Origin: Rhodopirellula sp. | GTDB lineage: Bacteria; Planctomycetota; Planctomycetia; Pirellulales; Thermoguttaceae | NCBI GenBank assembly: GCA_012728855.1 | Contig: JAAYEH010000542.1 | Location: 1 to 51,727, forward strand | Reading direction: 5' to 3' | Length of the DNA: 51,727 bases | Part shown: positions 25,468 through 33,240 of the stretch, piece by piece | Numbering within the stretch: position 1 is the first letter of the stretch | How the letters are laid out: each line of letters starts with the position of its first letter | Notes under the pieces: model-generated | Seen by the model: the letters and a program-made list of their open reading frames with translations, nothing else | What the model was told of the DNA's origin: nothing | The model's database searches: none | Translations under genes and position numbers: made by a program

Positions 25468-26111
25468 CAATCGCCACTCCGCGGCATGGCTTGAACCGCC
25501 TCTCGATTCCCCGCCAGCGACAACCGCACCCCTGGGCCGACTGCCTCGCGCGATGCGGCAGGCGTCGCCCGCACCCAGTCCAAATCGCCTCGCTTCCACA
25601 CGTAAGCGAAACCGAGCATCAGCACCGCGAAGAAGACGGCAATATCGGCCATCGCCACCAGCGCCAGCCCGCGGGCCGAGTCCGCAATTGCGCCCGCCGC
25701 CTCGGCAACACGATCGCTCCCGGCCGGAATAGTCGGCGCGGCCACGCCAAGTCCTCGCAACGACTCTGCCGCGACGGGCGACAACACGGCGGCGCCATCG
25801 GCGGCTTGCACGACGGCGGGCTGGGCCGGATCCATCAGATCGGCCGCTTTTCCGAAGACGGTTGCCCAAGGAAAGAAAAACGCCACTTCGACGTCGAAAA
25901 TCACGAAGACCAGCGCCACCACGTAAAAGCGAAGATCGAATTGCACGAACCCGGGGCCGATCGGCGGTTCGCCGCATTCATAGATCTCAAGCTTCTCGGC
26001 CGAAGGTTCCTGCATTCGCAGCAACCGGCCCAGCAGCAGCGCAGCCAATACAAACAGAAAACCTACCGTGGCGAATAATGCCAGGTAGGCGGCGATCGAT
26101 ATCGGGTTCAT
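25467..26111 (-). CDS. nuoA: NADH-quinone oxidoreductase subunit A, enlarged
   Basis: A 214-residue subunit with three transmembrane helices. The signature YECGEPPIGPGFVQFDLRFY and FVIFDVEVAFFFPW is intact (about residues 44-82). Typical NuoA has 115-150 residues. Here about 60 extra Ala/Pro-rich residues (about 87-148) separate the second and third helices, and a 40-residue tail follows the third. The ATG at 26111 is the first in-frame start giving a normal first helix. It is the first gene of the operon; the nested palindrome at 26260-26401 lies upstream. Confidence 0.9.
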   Translation of the reverse strand: MNPISIAAYLALFATVGFLFVLAALLLGRLLRMQEPSAEKLEIYECGEPPIGPGFVQFDLRFYVVALVFVIFDVEVAFFFPWATVFGKAADLMDPAQPAVVQAADGAAVLSPVAAESLRGLGVAAPTIPAGSDRVAEAAGAIADSARGLALVAMADIAVFFAVLMLGFAYVWKRGDLDWVRATPAASREAVGPGVRLSLAGNREAVQAMPRSGD

Positions 26112-26259
26112 CGGCGTTGAGCGATGCGTACTCCACACAGGGATCGACGTTGCCAGATCACTCTGGAATCGCTCATTGTACGAGTTGACGCACCGTTTGC
26201 AAGCGAGCCCCAACGGCCCGGGCCGGATGACGGCTTGCATCGCCAGGGTTGGCAAACCG

Positions 26260-26401
26260 CCCCTGTAAAGGTGCTAATGTGTTGCACGACCCTTGTTTAA
26301 CCGCAGTGCCCAGCGGGCCGCGAGTCGCTTGGGGCGACTTCAGAGCTTCGAGTACGCCGCGCGGCCCGCTGGGCACTGCGGTTAAACGACCTTTACAGGG
26401 G
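26260..26401. repeat. 142-bp nested palindrome between divergent transcripts
   Basis: The outer arms CCCCTGTAAAGGT (26260-26272) and ACCTTTACAGGGG (26389-26401) are exact reverse complements. Inside them 26295-26322 and 26360-26387 form a perfect 28-bp inverted repeat. The 37-base loop contains a further small stem (AGTCGC/GCGACT). The whole looks like a MITE-like insertion or a cruciform-forming element. It lies in the 355-bp gap between nuoA and the divergent PQQ-repeat gene, so it may separate or affect both promoters. I saw no obvious target duplication. Confidence 0.9.
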
Positions 26402-26466
26402 TGGATCGGGGAACCAGAATAGACACACTATCCGCACTCGACCTAAATCGCCAAGATGAGATCGCC

Positions 26467-27762
26467 ATGCGATGCATGCTTCAGGGGTTTATTATCACCC
26501 CGTTGGCAGTATTTATTTGCACGACCAGCCTGCTCGCCGCCGGACAAGGCGGCGGGAATTGGACCAGTTACCGCGGCCCGACCGAGCAGGGCCACTCCGA
26601 CGCCGCCGACTTGCCGCTCCGCTGGAGCGAAACGGAAAACGTGGTATGGAAGCAGCCGATCACCGGCAAGGCCTGGTCGTCGCCGGTGATCGTGGGCACG
26701 CGGATCTGGCTCACCGACGCCACCGAGGACGGAACCGACCTCTTCGCGCTCTGCCTGGACAAAGAAACCGGAAAAGTCACGTTTCGAAAACAAATCCGCC
26801 AGGTGGCCGCCCCGCAGTATTGCCACCCGTTCAATTCCTACGCGTCGTGCTCGCCTCTGGTCGATGAGGGCCGCGTCTACGTCAGTTTCGGCTCGCCGTC
26901 CAATGCCTGCCTCGACGCCGAGACCGGCGAGATCCTCTGGAAACGCGACGATCTCGTCTGCAACCATTTCCGCGGGCCCGGCTCCTCGCCGCTGGTCTAT
27001 GGCAACCTGCTGATCCTCCACTTCGACGGTAGCGATCGCCAGTACGTCATCGCGCTGGACAAGCAGACGGGCAAGACCGTCTGGAAAACCGATCGAACGG
27101 TCGACTTTCAAGACCTCGACCCGGCTACCAACCTGCCCAACCGCGAAGGGGACTATCGGAAAGCCTTTTCGACGCCCATCGTGGTCGACGTCGCCGGAAA
27201 ACCAGTCCTTATCAGCTTGGGATCGATGGCCCTGTACGGTTACGATCCGAGCACGGGCGAGGAATTATGGCGGGTCGATTCGATCGGATCCCATTCGGGG
27301 TCGTGCCGTCCGCTGTTCGGCCACGGGCTGGTCTTCTCGGCAACCGGATACACCGGGGAAATCTGGGCGGTTCGCCCGGACGGTCGCGGCGTCGTGACGG
27401 AGAGCCACGTGGCCTGGAAGTACCCCCGCAAGTCTGCCCGCCGATCGTCGTTTCTACTCGTCGACGGACGACTCTGCGCCGTGGATGCCGCGGGCGTGGC
27501 CGAATGCCTCGATGCAAAGACGGGCGATGAGATTTGGAAAGCGCGGGTCGGCGGCAACCATTCCGCCTCGCCGATCCATTGCCGCGGCCGTGTCTACTTC
27601 TTCGACGAGGGTGGCAAGACGACCGTCATCGAAGCGGGCGCCGAGTACAAGGTGATCGCGGAAAATCGGCTCGACGACGGATTCATGGCTTCGCCCGCCG
27701 TATCGGGAAAATCTCTTTATCTTCGCACCAAGACGGCACTGTATCGGATCGAGGAGAAGTAG
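26467..27762 (+). CDS. Exported PQQ-type beta-propeller protein
   Basis: A 431-residue protein. After a signal peptide (TPLAVFICTTSLLAAG, about residues 11-26) there are repeated beta-propeller blades with the DAETGEILWK and DKQTGKTVWK pattern typical of PQQ-like/BamB-type repeats (LDKETGKVTF, LDAETGEILW, LDKQTGKTVW, YDPSTGEELW, LDAKTGDEIW). No PQQ or metal ligand set is evident, so it may be structural or bind a sugar polymer. The ATG at 26467 was chosen as the first codon giving an export signal; the ATG at 26476 is also possible. The deacetylase-like gene follows after one base, suggesting a shared pathway outside the cytoplasm. Confidence 0.8.
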   Translation: MRCMLQGFIITPLAVFICTTSLLAAGQGGGNWTSYRGPTEQGHSDAADLPLRWSETENVVWKQPITGKAWSSPVIVGTRIWLTDATEDGTDLFALCLDKETGKVTFRKQIRQVAAPQYCHPFNSYASCSPLVDEGRVYVSFGSPSNACLDAETGEILWKRDDLVCNHFRGPGSSPLVYGNLLILHFDGSDRQYVIALDKQTGKTVWKTDRTVDFQDLDPATNLPNREGDYRKAFSTPIVVDVAGKPVLISLGSMALYGYDPSTGEELWRVDSIGSHSGSCRPLFGHGLVFSATGYTGEIWAVRPDGRGVVTESHVAWKYPRKSARRSSFLLVDGRLCAVDAAGVAECLDAKTGDEIWKARVGGNHSASPIHCRGRVYFFDEGGKTTVIEAGAEYKVIAENRLDDGFMASPAVSGKSLYLRTKTALYRIEEK

Positions 27763-27763
27763 C

Positions 27764-28720
27764 ATGACAAGAGGCGGTATTTCGCTTGTTGCACTGTGCG
27801 GATTGCTTTGGGTCGGCGCCGCGCGGCTTTCGGCCGCGGAAAGGCGCGGTCTCGTCGAGGGGACGAAGTACCTGATCATCCATGCCGACGACGCCGGCAT
27901 GTCGCACTCGGAAAACGCCGGCACGATCGACGCGATGGATGGCGGCATCGTCTCGTCGGCGAGCATCATGGTTCCCTGCCCCTGGTTCCCTGAATTCGCC
28001 CGCTACGCGAAAGCGCATCCCGGCATGGATTTCGGTGTTCATCTCACGCTCAACTGCGAGTGGGACGACTATCGCTGGGGCCCGGTCGCCGGTCGTGAGA
28101 AAGTGCCCAGCCTTGTCGACCCGCGGGGCTATCTCTGGGACAACGTGCGGCAGGTCGCCGAGCACGCCAAGGCGGAGGAGGTGGAGATCGAACTCCGCGC
28201 CCAGATCGAGCGAGCCAAGGAGTTCGGCATTCCGCTCAGCCACATCGACACCCACATGGGCGCGGTCGCCGCCCGGTCGGACCTGGTGGCGATTTACGTC
28301 AAGCTCGGTCTGGAGTACGACCTGCCGCCGCTCTTCCCTCGCGATGCGACCGGCGAAATGGCCCGAGAGTACCCCGCCTTGGCCGAAAAAGCCAAGGCCC
28401 TGTTCGCGCTGATGGAGAGCCGCGGCTTTCCGATTCTCGATCGGCTCGCGCAGTTTTACGGCGGCGACACCCACGGCGAGCGGAAGGAGAACTACCTCAG
28501 GTTGCTGCGGACTTTGCAGCCGGGGGTGACCCAATTGATCGTCCACTGCGGGTACGACAACGAGGAACTCCGCGCCATTACCAACAGCGCCGCCCGCCGC
28601 GACGGCGATCGGCGCATCTTTACCGATCCCGAAGTGGCCGCCGAGGTGAAGCGGCTGGGGATCGAGGTGATCGGCTGGAAGGAGTTTCGGGAACTGGCTC
28701 GGAAGCAAGCCGGCCGCTGA
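27764..28720 (+). CDS. Exported YdjC/ChbG-like carbohydrate deacetylase
   Basis: A 318-residue protein with an N-terminal signal peptide (ISLVALCGLLWVGAARLSAAE). The YdjC/ChbG/HpnK fold is shown by IIHADDAGMS (residues 38-47, the catalytic Asp pair), DFGVHLTLN, SHIDTHMGAV and IVHCGYDNEEL, which supply the metal-binding His and Asp residues. This family removes acetyl groups from chitooligosaccharides or related amino sugars using a divalent metal. Export is common in planctomycete members. Substrate specificity cannot be read from sequence. GAGGAGAAG precedes the ATG, and the gene follows the propeller gene by one base. Confidence 0.85.
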   Translation: MTRGGISLVALCGLLWVGAARLSAAERRGLVEGTKYLIIHADDAGMSHSENAGTIDAMDGGIVSSASIMVPCPWFPEFARYAKAHPGMDFGVHLTLNCEWDDYRWGPVAGREKVPSLVDPRGYLWDNVRQVAEHAKAEEVEIELRAQIERAKEFGIPLSHIDTHMGAVAARSDLVAIYVKLGLEYDLPPLFPRDATGEMAREYPALAEKAKALFALMESRGFPILDRLAQFYGGDTHGERKENYLRLLRTLQPGVTQLIVHCGYDNEELRAITNSAARRDGDRRIFTDPEVAAEVKRLGIEVIGWKEFRELARKQAGR

Positions 28721-28730
28721 GAAACCAGCC

Positions 28731-28947
28731 ACAGAGGATTAGCCGCGAAGCGGCGAGAGAGAATTGCCAGGGGTGTGAACCCCTGGATCGCAAGGTGAAG
28801 CATCCTTCTCAAGCCCCGTGAGGGGCGGCAGACGATCGCGGCTCAACCACTCCACTTGCGCCCCATCCGGGGCTGGGAGAATTGTGGAGCGCAGGCTCCA
28901 GGGGCTCACGCCCCCGGCAATTGCCTCGCGCCGCTTCGCGGCTGAGG
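28731..28947. repeat. 217-bp direct repeat with inverted ends, copy 1
   Basis: This matches 29113-29329 with one difference seen by eye (T/C within CCACTYGCGCCC). The first and last 30 bases form an imperfect inverted repeat built around GCCGCGAAGCGGC, and both ends finish in AATTGCC inward. Inside are small hairpins such as CCAGGGGTGTGAACCCCTGG and GCCCCGTGAGGGGC. It starts 11 bases after the deacetylase stop. Confidence 0.9.
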
Positions 28948-29112
28948 AGGTTTTAGGGCAACGCCTTCCAGGGGCTTGCGCCCCTGGCAATTCACTGATG
29001 CCGCTCCGCGGCTGGGGTGTAGAGCGTCGAGAAGATGATCTGAATGTGGATAGATCGCAGCAAGGCGCGCGCTGCTTTGGGGTTCAAGCCAGCCAGGCAA
29101 CGGCAAAGAACT
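28948..29112. other. Spacer between the two 217-bp repeats
   Basis: It holds a further related hairpin, CCAGGGGCTTGCGCCCCTGG (about 28969-28988), and a GCCGCTCCGCGGC motif. The rest, from about 29010, shows no repeat or gene. It looks like the remains of a third, partial unit of the same family. Confidence 0.6.
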
Positions 29113-29329
29113 ACAGAGGATTAGCCGCGAAGCGGCGAGAGAGAATTGCCAGGGGTGTGAACCCCTGGATCGCAAGGTGAAGCATCCTTCTCAAGCCCCG
29201 TGAGGGGCGGCAGACGATCGCGGCTCAACCACTCCACTCGCGCCCCATCCGGGGCTGGGAGAATTGTGGAGCGCAGGCTCCAGGGGCTCACGCCCCCGGC
29301 AATTGCCTCGCGCCGCTTCGCGGCTGAGG
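29113..29329. repeat. 217-bp direct repeat with inverted ends, copy 2
   Basis: Second copy of the element at 28731-28947, offset by exactly 382 bases. It is followed by another GGCCGCGAAGCGGC core (about 29333-29347) and ends about 60 bases before the stop of the convergent lipoprotein gene. Confidence 0.9.
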
Positions 29330-29390
29330 GCCGGCCGCGAAGCGGCGATTGTGGCAGCTTCTCCACGAATCGAGAAACGCGATCGCGTTG

Positions 29391-29831
29391 CTACTTGGTT
29401 GTCAATTGAATCTGCCCCAAGTCGGCGGGCTTCCCCGATTCGACAGTGAAGCGAACCTCGGACGCTTTGGGATCCGAGTACCGGCCGTTGAGCTTGTCCG
29501 GCCCGCCATAGCTCATGGTCATCAGGTTGCGTTGGCCCCACATAAACGTAAGCGTGTACTCGCCCGGCGGCACGCCGTCGCTCGACTCGTAAGTGGAAAT
29601 CTGGAATCTTCCGTTCTGATCGGTCACGCCGGACGAAGTCGTGGGCATTTCCGTATCCAATCCCTTGACGTCATTACAGGTCACGGCCACGTCCGCGGCC
29701 GGTTGACCATCCACATAAACCTCGCCCGTGACCGGGTAGGTCTCCTTGCGCACCGGGCCTTCTTCCGCGCAGGAACAGAGCAGCAGACACAGGCTGGCGG
29801 CAAAACACAATTGCATGGAAGGCAATCTCAT
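29391..29831 (-). CDS. Small lipoprotein with carboxypeptidase-regulatory-like fold
   Basis: A 146-residue protein with a lipoprotein signal (CFAASLCLLLCSCAE; lipobox LCSC). The mature part (YPVTGEVYVDGQPAADVAVTC, GVTDQNGRFQISTY, GVPPGEYTLTF) is the beta-sandwich of carboxypeptidase-regulatory-like/transthyretin-like domains that planctomycetes commonly encode after DUF1559 genes. It is probably anchored to a membrane facing outwards. In-frame ATGs occur at 29843, 29831 and 29816; 29831 is a compromise, giving a short basic N-region, and GAGG lies 12 bases upstream. It follows the DUF1559 gene by 72 bases. Confidence 0.75.
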   Translation of the reverse strand: MRLPSMQLCFAASLCLLLCSCAEEGPVRKETYPVTGEVYVDGQPAADVAVTCNDVKGLDTEMPTTSSGVTDQNGRFQISTYESSDGVPPGEYTLTFMWGQRNLMTMSYGGPDKLNGRYSDPKASEVRFTVESGKPADLGQIQLTTK

Positions 29832-29903
29832 CGCTTGTCTCATCCTCAACTCGACAGGGTTCCCGTGATACAAACGGCGGTTTCTCCGGATCGATCGAAA
29901 CGA

Positions 29904-30965
29904 CTATTCGAGACTCGCCTCGCCACCGGCGCGCGTAATGCGTGCCGCCAAAGCATATTGAGCAATCGTCTCGGAGAGGAATTGCACCGAACCGTCGCAC
30001 ATCAAAAACTGCGCTCCGCCGGGATGGAAGCTGTAGTAGCTCAGGCCACGGCCATTGTTGCAGTTGATACCGCACGGCCCGCCACTCGTTCCGTATCTTC
30101 CGTCGTAGAGCGCACCCGAGTGCCAGTGTTCGCCATTGAGGAAGTCCCCCCAGCCGCCGCCGTTGACCCCAATGGCGATGGCCACCGTGTAGGGAGTAAG
30201 ATCCGCATCGGTCGCGGGCCTTCCTCCTTTCAGATAGATCGCATTTCCCCCGACGCGTTCCCCCAGAAGGATCGTGTTGGACGTGCCGTCGAGTATATCG
30301 GACAGACGACTCGTGTTTGTATCGGTGTAAAGAGGCGGCGCATTCGCATAAACCCTGATCGACCCGCCGGCGTCCGTGGGGGCGGGCTTCCCGGCATAGG
30401 CGAGAGTCCGGAAAGTGGACCGCACTCCGGAAGAAACACAATAGTCCGAGGGCGCTGCCGACCAGGAGATATTGAATGGCGGCATGCCTGTGCTTATGGC
30501 ACCGGCGGGAACGTTGGCCGTGTAGTATCGGTCACTGCCGGGAGCCGAGGGGCATATGAACGCATCCAACTTTGTATTGATGACGGCCATATTCGACGCG
30601 ATAACGGCGGCGGGAAATCCCAAGCCGGCGCCCTCGTTGATCGTCGGCACGCGGCTGTCATAGCGATCGTATAGCGGCGTCTGTTCGATGAAGGGCAGAA
30701 TGCGCGTGCCCCAGCATTGGATGTTAAAGTCTCCCGTCACAAGAAAGCCGAACGGCAACGTCTTGAACGTGTCCTCGTAGTTAAGCAAGCCCAAGCCGAG
30801 TTGCTTGAGATTGTTCGAGCACTGCGCCCGCCTCGCGGCCTCACGCGCCGCCTGCACGGCAGGCAGCAGCAGCGCGATCAAGATGCCAATGATGGCAATC
30901 ACCACCAACAATTCCACCAGCGTAAAACCGCGCCGGCGCCTGCGACTCTGTATCCGGCCTGACAT
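29904..30965 (-). CDS. DUF1559 pseudopilin-like protein
   Basis: A 353-residue protein. The N-terminus has an Arg-rich leader, then GFTLVELLVVIAIIGILIALL, a type IV pilin/type II secretion pseudopilin signal cut before Phe. AREAARRAQCSNNLKQLGLGL follows. The C-terminal hallmark H-X9-DG appears as HPGGAQFLMCDGSVQFLSE. The family is hugely expanded in planctomycetes and its function is unsettled; surface or secretion-related fibres are proposed. It contrasts with the scrambled copy at 640-1400. The small lipoprotein gene downstream is the usual companion. Confidence 0.93.
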   Translation of the reverse strand: MSGRIQSRRRRRGFTLVELLVVIAIIGILIALLLPAVQAAREAARRAQCSNNLKQLGLGLLNYEDTFKTLPFGFLVTGDFNIQCWGTRILPFIEQTPLYDRYDSRVPTINEGAGLGFPAAVIASNMAVINTKLDAFICPSAPGSDRYYTANVPAGAISTGMPPFNISWSAAPSDYCVSSGVRSTFRTLAYAGKPAPTDAGGSIRVYANAPPLYTDTNTSRLSDILDGTSNTILLGERVGGNAIYLKGGRPATDADLTPYTVAIAIGVNGGGWGDFLNGEHWHSGALYDGRYGTSGGPCGINCNNGRGLSYYSFHPGGAQFLMCDGSVQFLSETIAQYALAARITRAGGEASLE

Positions 30966-31510
30966 TGGGCGACCTCCTCAAAGAAAGAAGATGAACGTAC
31001 CGGTTGTCAACTCGGGCTCGCGCCCGAGACCAAAGCCGAGTTTTCCCACCCCGCAAAAATGTCGCATTGCCAATTCCGGAACCACTTCATTGGTCCAAGA
31101 TTACCGTCCATTATGGTAAAGAAAACTATGCCAGTCAACATTTTCGCGCAGTCGCTGCGACGTCTGCGGTTTCACTGCCGATTTTGGACCTGACCTGGGT
31201 GCGGGAAAAGCCACAGTCGTCCTCTTCTTGACTCTGATCCAGCGCGAATACGACCGCTTCCAGCGGCGGATGAAGCGAATACGAGGATTCTTCTTGGCCG
31301 AAGGCCATCGTCACCGTAGCCTGGGGCAGCAATCCACCACAACAATTGGCTAAATACCATACTGAGGCTGCATGACCCTTTGTCCAAAGAAGACCGCAGG
31401 CAACCGACGGTAGATCCCGCTTGCACGTCGGGATTCTTGCTGGAAAAAGTGGTTCCTGCTACGCTGTTTTAAGGCATGTGAACATCGCGATCCCGTGGAA
31501 AGGCAAGGCT
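30966..31510. other. 545-bp gene-free stretch between DUF1559 and Uma2 genes
   Basis: It separates two divergent genes and must contain their promoters. Short minus-strand open frames at 31135-31426 lack a start signal and recognisable domains. I see no repeat shared with other parts of the window. It is relatively AT-rich compared with the surroundings around 31080-31140. Confidence 0.4.
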
Positions 31511-32116
31511 ATGTCCACGACAAGCAAGACGTCGTTTATTCGTTTCGACGAGTTCTGTCTGCTGGTCAGGGGCGCCCAGAAGGCTGATCTCATTGACGGA
31601 GTCATCTACATGGCCTCGCCCGATAATACCGACGCCAATAGGCTGAACGGCTGGCTCTATACATTGATGAGCGTGTTTGCCCGTCAGAAGGACTTGGGGC
31701 AGGTGTTTGTTTCCCGTGTCGCGTTTCGGCTGGATGACAGTAACGGGCCTGAGCCGGACATCGGTTTCGTGCGCAAGCAGCGCCTTCATCTGGTCAAACG
31801 TGGACGTGTCGACGGTGCGCCGGACTTGGCGGTGGAGATCGTTTCGCCGGACAGTGTCGAGCGGGATTACGGCAAGAAACGCGAGCAATACGAGCGATAC
31901 GGGGTCGAGGAGTATTGGATCGTCGATGAACTGGAGGAGAAAGTCACCCTGCTGCTTTTGCAGACCAGCGGGCGCTACCGGGAAGTATCGCCCGAGAAGG
32001 GAGTGTTGCACAGCCAGGCTTTGCCCGGTTTCTATCTGCGGCCGGAGTGGTGCTGGCAGGATCCACTGCCCAGTGAACTGAGGTTGCTCGACGAGATGCT
32101 GAAGGAGGGCATTTGA
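31511..32116 (+). CDS. Uma2-family endonuclease-like protein, first copy
   Basis: A 201-residue protein of the Uma2 (DUF820) family, a restriction-endonuclease-like PD-(D/E)XK fold. The core reads NGPEPDIGFVRK, then DLAVEIVSPDSVERDYGKKREQYERYGVEEYWIVDE. The Asp of EPD, Glu of VEI and Lys of the following helix form the expected active-site set. The ATG at 31511 has family-like sequence after it and AAGG upstream; the longer upstream frame is not protein-like. The family is abundant in planctomycetes and cyanobacteria and its biological role is unknown. It converges with the second Uma2 gene. Confidence 0.85.
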   Translation: MSTTSKTSFIRFDEFCLLVRGAQKADLIDGVIYMASPDNTDANRLNGWLYTLMSVFARQKDLGQVFVSRVAFRLDDSNGPEPDIGFVRKQRLHLVKRGRVDGAPDLAVEIVSPDSVERDYGKKREQYERYGVEEYWIVDELEEKVTLLLLQTSGRYREVSPEKGVLHSQALPGFYLRPEWCWQDPLPSELRLLDEMLKEGI

Positions 32117-32158
32117 TCCGCATGGCCCTGGAATTCACCCACGAATTCTTCTGAGATA

Positions 32159-32233
32159 CCGTTCTGTTAGGGCCTCTAAACCGAAGGCAGTCCGCTTCGG
32201 CGGGGCAGGTTCCGCTCCGCAAGCGGAACCTAC
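32159..32233. repeat. About 75-bp direct repeat with two hairpins, copy 1
   Basis: CCGTTCTGTTAGGGCCTC, then two stem-loops: CCGAAGGCAGTCCGCTTCGG, and AGGTTCCGCT/AAGCGGAACCT. The same block, with one base changed in the loop, is at 33160-33233. It lies between the two convergent Uma2 genes and could act as a bidirectional transcript end. Confidence 0.85.
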
Positions 32234-32323
32234 GAATGGCCACCGACGTCCGAGCCGTAACCGGCTTTGCAGGGGCGAATCGTCGCGCCACCTTAATAGG
32301 GCAAGGCAGCCACCCGCAGCGGC

Positions 32324-32938
32324 TTATGGCAAGATCGTCGCCGCGGAAATCTCCCCCACCTGGCGCCCCTGCACAACAAGCGGAATCGCTTCGGTGGAGC
32401 CAAAATCGCGACGTGCGCCATAATCACACGACTCGGCGGAACCGTACGGATCGCTGTAGACTTCGACGCGGCGATCCACGAGATTCACGATCCAGTACAC
32501 CGCGATCCCGGCCTCGGCGTAGATACGCTTCTTGGTCGTTTGATCGCGTCGGAGACTCACGTCCGCGACCTCCAAAACCATGCCCACGTCTTGTGAGTAC
32601 GGATGGCGCTCCCGGTAATCGCGAACTTGTCCTCGCACCACGGCCGCATCCGGTTCGGGCTCACTTGCCGAGAGTGTGATCGGTTCTTGAGACCTGACGA
32701 ACCATCCGGCCGGCAAAATCCCCTCAATCGCTTTCCGTACCAGTTCAGTCGCTATGCTGTGAGCGGGTTTCTTGATCATCTTCGGCGCCACCCAGCCATC
32801 GAGAAGTTCTACGGGAGCATCTTCCGCGAGAATTCCGACGCGGGCCATTTCGTGATAGTGCTCGACGGACAGCCGGCAAACGAAATCCGTGGGAATAGCG
32901 GCGTTGAGGCCCGGAAGCAGGCATTTGTCATGTGTCAT
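32324..32938 (-). CDS. Uma2-family endonuclease-like protein, second copy
   Basis: A 204-residue Uma2-family protein, only distantly similar to the neighbour at 31511. The core has ASEPEPDAAVVRGQ, then MVLEVADVSLRRDQTTKKRIYAEAGIAVYWIVNL, again giving the D...E-X-(D/K) pattern of PD-(D/E)XK folds. The ATG at 32938 lies inside an array of AATGACA-like heptamers, so residues 1-6 (MTHDKC) are encoded by the repeat. Family-like sequence begins near PTDFVCRLSVEHYHEM. The gene is flanked by the two copies of the 75-bp repeat. Confidence 0.82.
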   Translation of the reverse strand: MTHDKCLLPGLNAAIPTDFVCRLSVEHYHEMARVGILAEDAPVELLDGWVAPKMIKKPAHSIATELVRKAIEGILPAGWFVRSQEPITLSASEPEPDAAVVRGQVRDYRERHPYSQDVGMVLEVADVSLRRDQTTKKRIYAEAGIAVYWIVNLVDRRVEVYSDPYGSAESCDYGARRDFGSTEAIPLVVQGRQVGEISAATILP

Positions 32939-32962
32939 TGGTCATTTGTCATTTGTCATTGG
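32921..32962. repeat. TGTCATT heptamer array at the Uma2 start
   Basis: Consecutive heptamers of the form (T/G)TGTCAT or TTGTCAT/TGGTCAT cover the start codon of the second Uma2 gene and its immediate leader. On the coding strand they read AATGACA with variants. Because seven is not a multiple of three, ATG and TGA fall in all frames. Confidence 0.8.
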
Positions 32963-33074
32963 GATGCGACTCGCCCGCGCTCCTCAGTTGGGGAAATGGT
33001 GCTGGTAGTGCTATCCCCCTTTTCATGGTAAGCAGGCTCTGGCCGCAGGTCAATCAGACTGCTCCGTTTGGAGG

Positions 33075-33179
33075 TAGAGGCCCTAACAAAATGGGGACTG
33101 GCTCCGAACGAAGCATCTATAAAACACGCAGAATACGTGTCCGGGCGAGGTGCCTCTCCCCGTTCTGTTAGGGCCTCTA
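33075..33179. repeat. GGGGAC-core palindrome, copy 2
   Basis: The outer arms TAGAGGCCCTAACA (from 33075) and TGTTAGGGCCTCTA (to 33179) are complementary. The inner arms carry GGGGACTGGCTCCG and GAGGTGCCTCTCCCC. The central loop contains CACGCAGAATACGTG. It shares the core with the copies at 11883, 40428 and 45875 but has different outer arms. Confidence 0.8.
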
Positions 33180-33233
33180 AACCGAAGGCAGTCCGCTTCG
33201 GCGGGGCAGGTTCCGCTCGGCAAGCGGAACCTA
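33160..33233. repeat. About 75-bp direct repeat with two hairpins, copy 2
   Basis: It matches 32159-32233 except for one loop base (CTCGGC versus CTCCGC). It overlaps the right arm of the palindrome at 33075-33179 and ends a few bases before the stop of the giant surface-protein gene. Copy 1 lacks that palindrome's left part. Confidence 0.85.
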
Positions 33234-33240
33234 CTGGCCC

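Noticed and set aside
31135..31426. Overlapping short minus-strand open frames upstream of the first Uma2 gene
   Set aside because: They have no ribosome-binding site and no recognisable domain. One segment looks mildly protein-like and could be a relic, but I cannot support it.
33075..33233. Stem-loops as a tRNA or riboswitch
   Set aside because: There is no cloverleaf, no conserved T-arm sequence and no known riboswitch core; the block is shared with other repeat copies.
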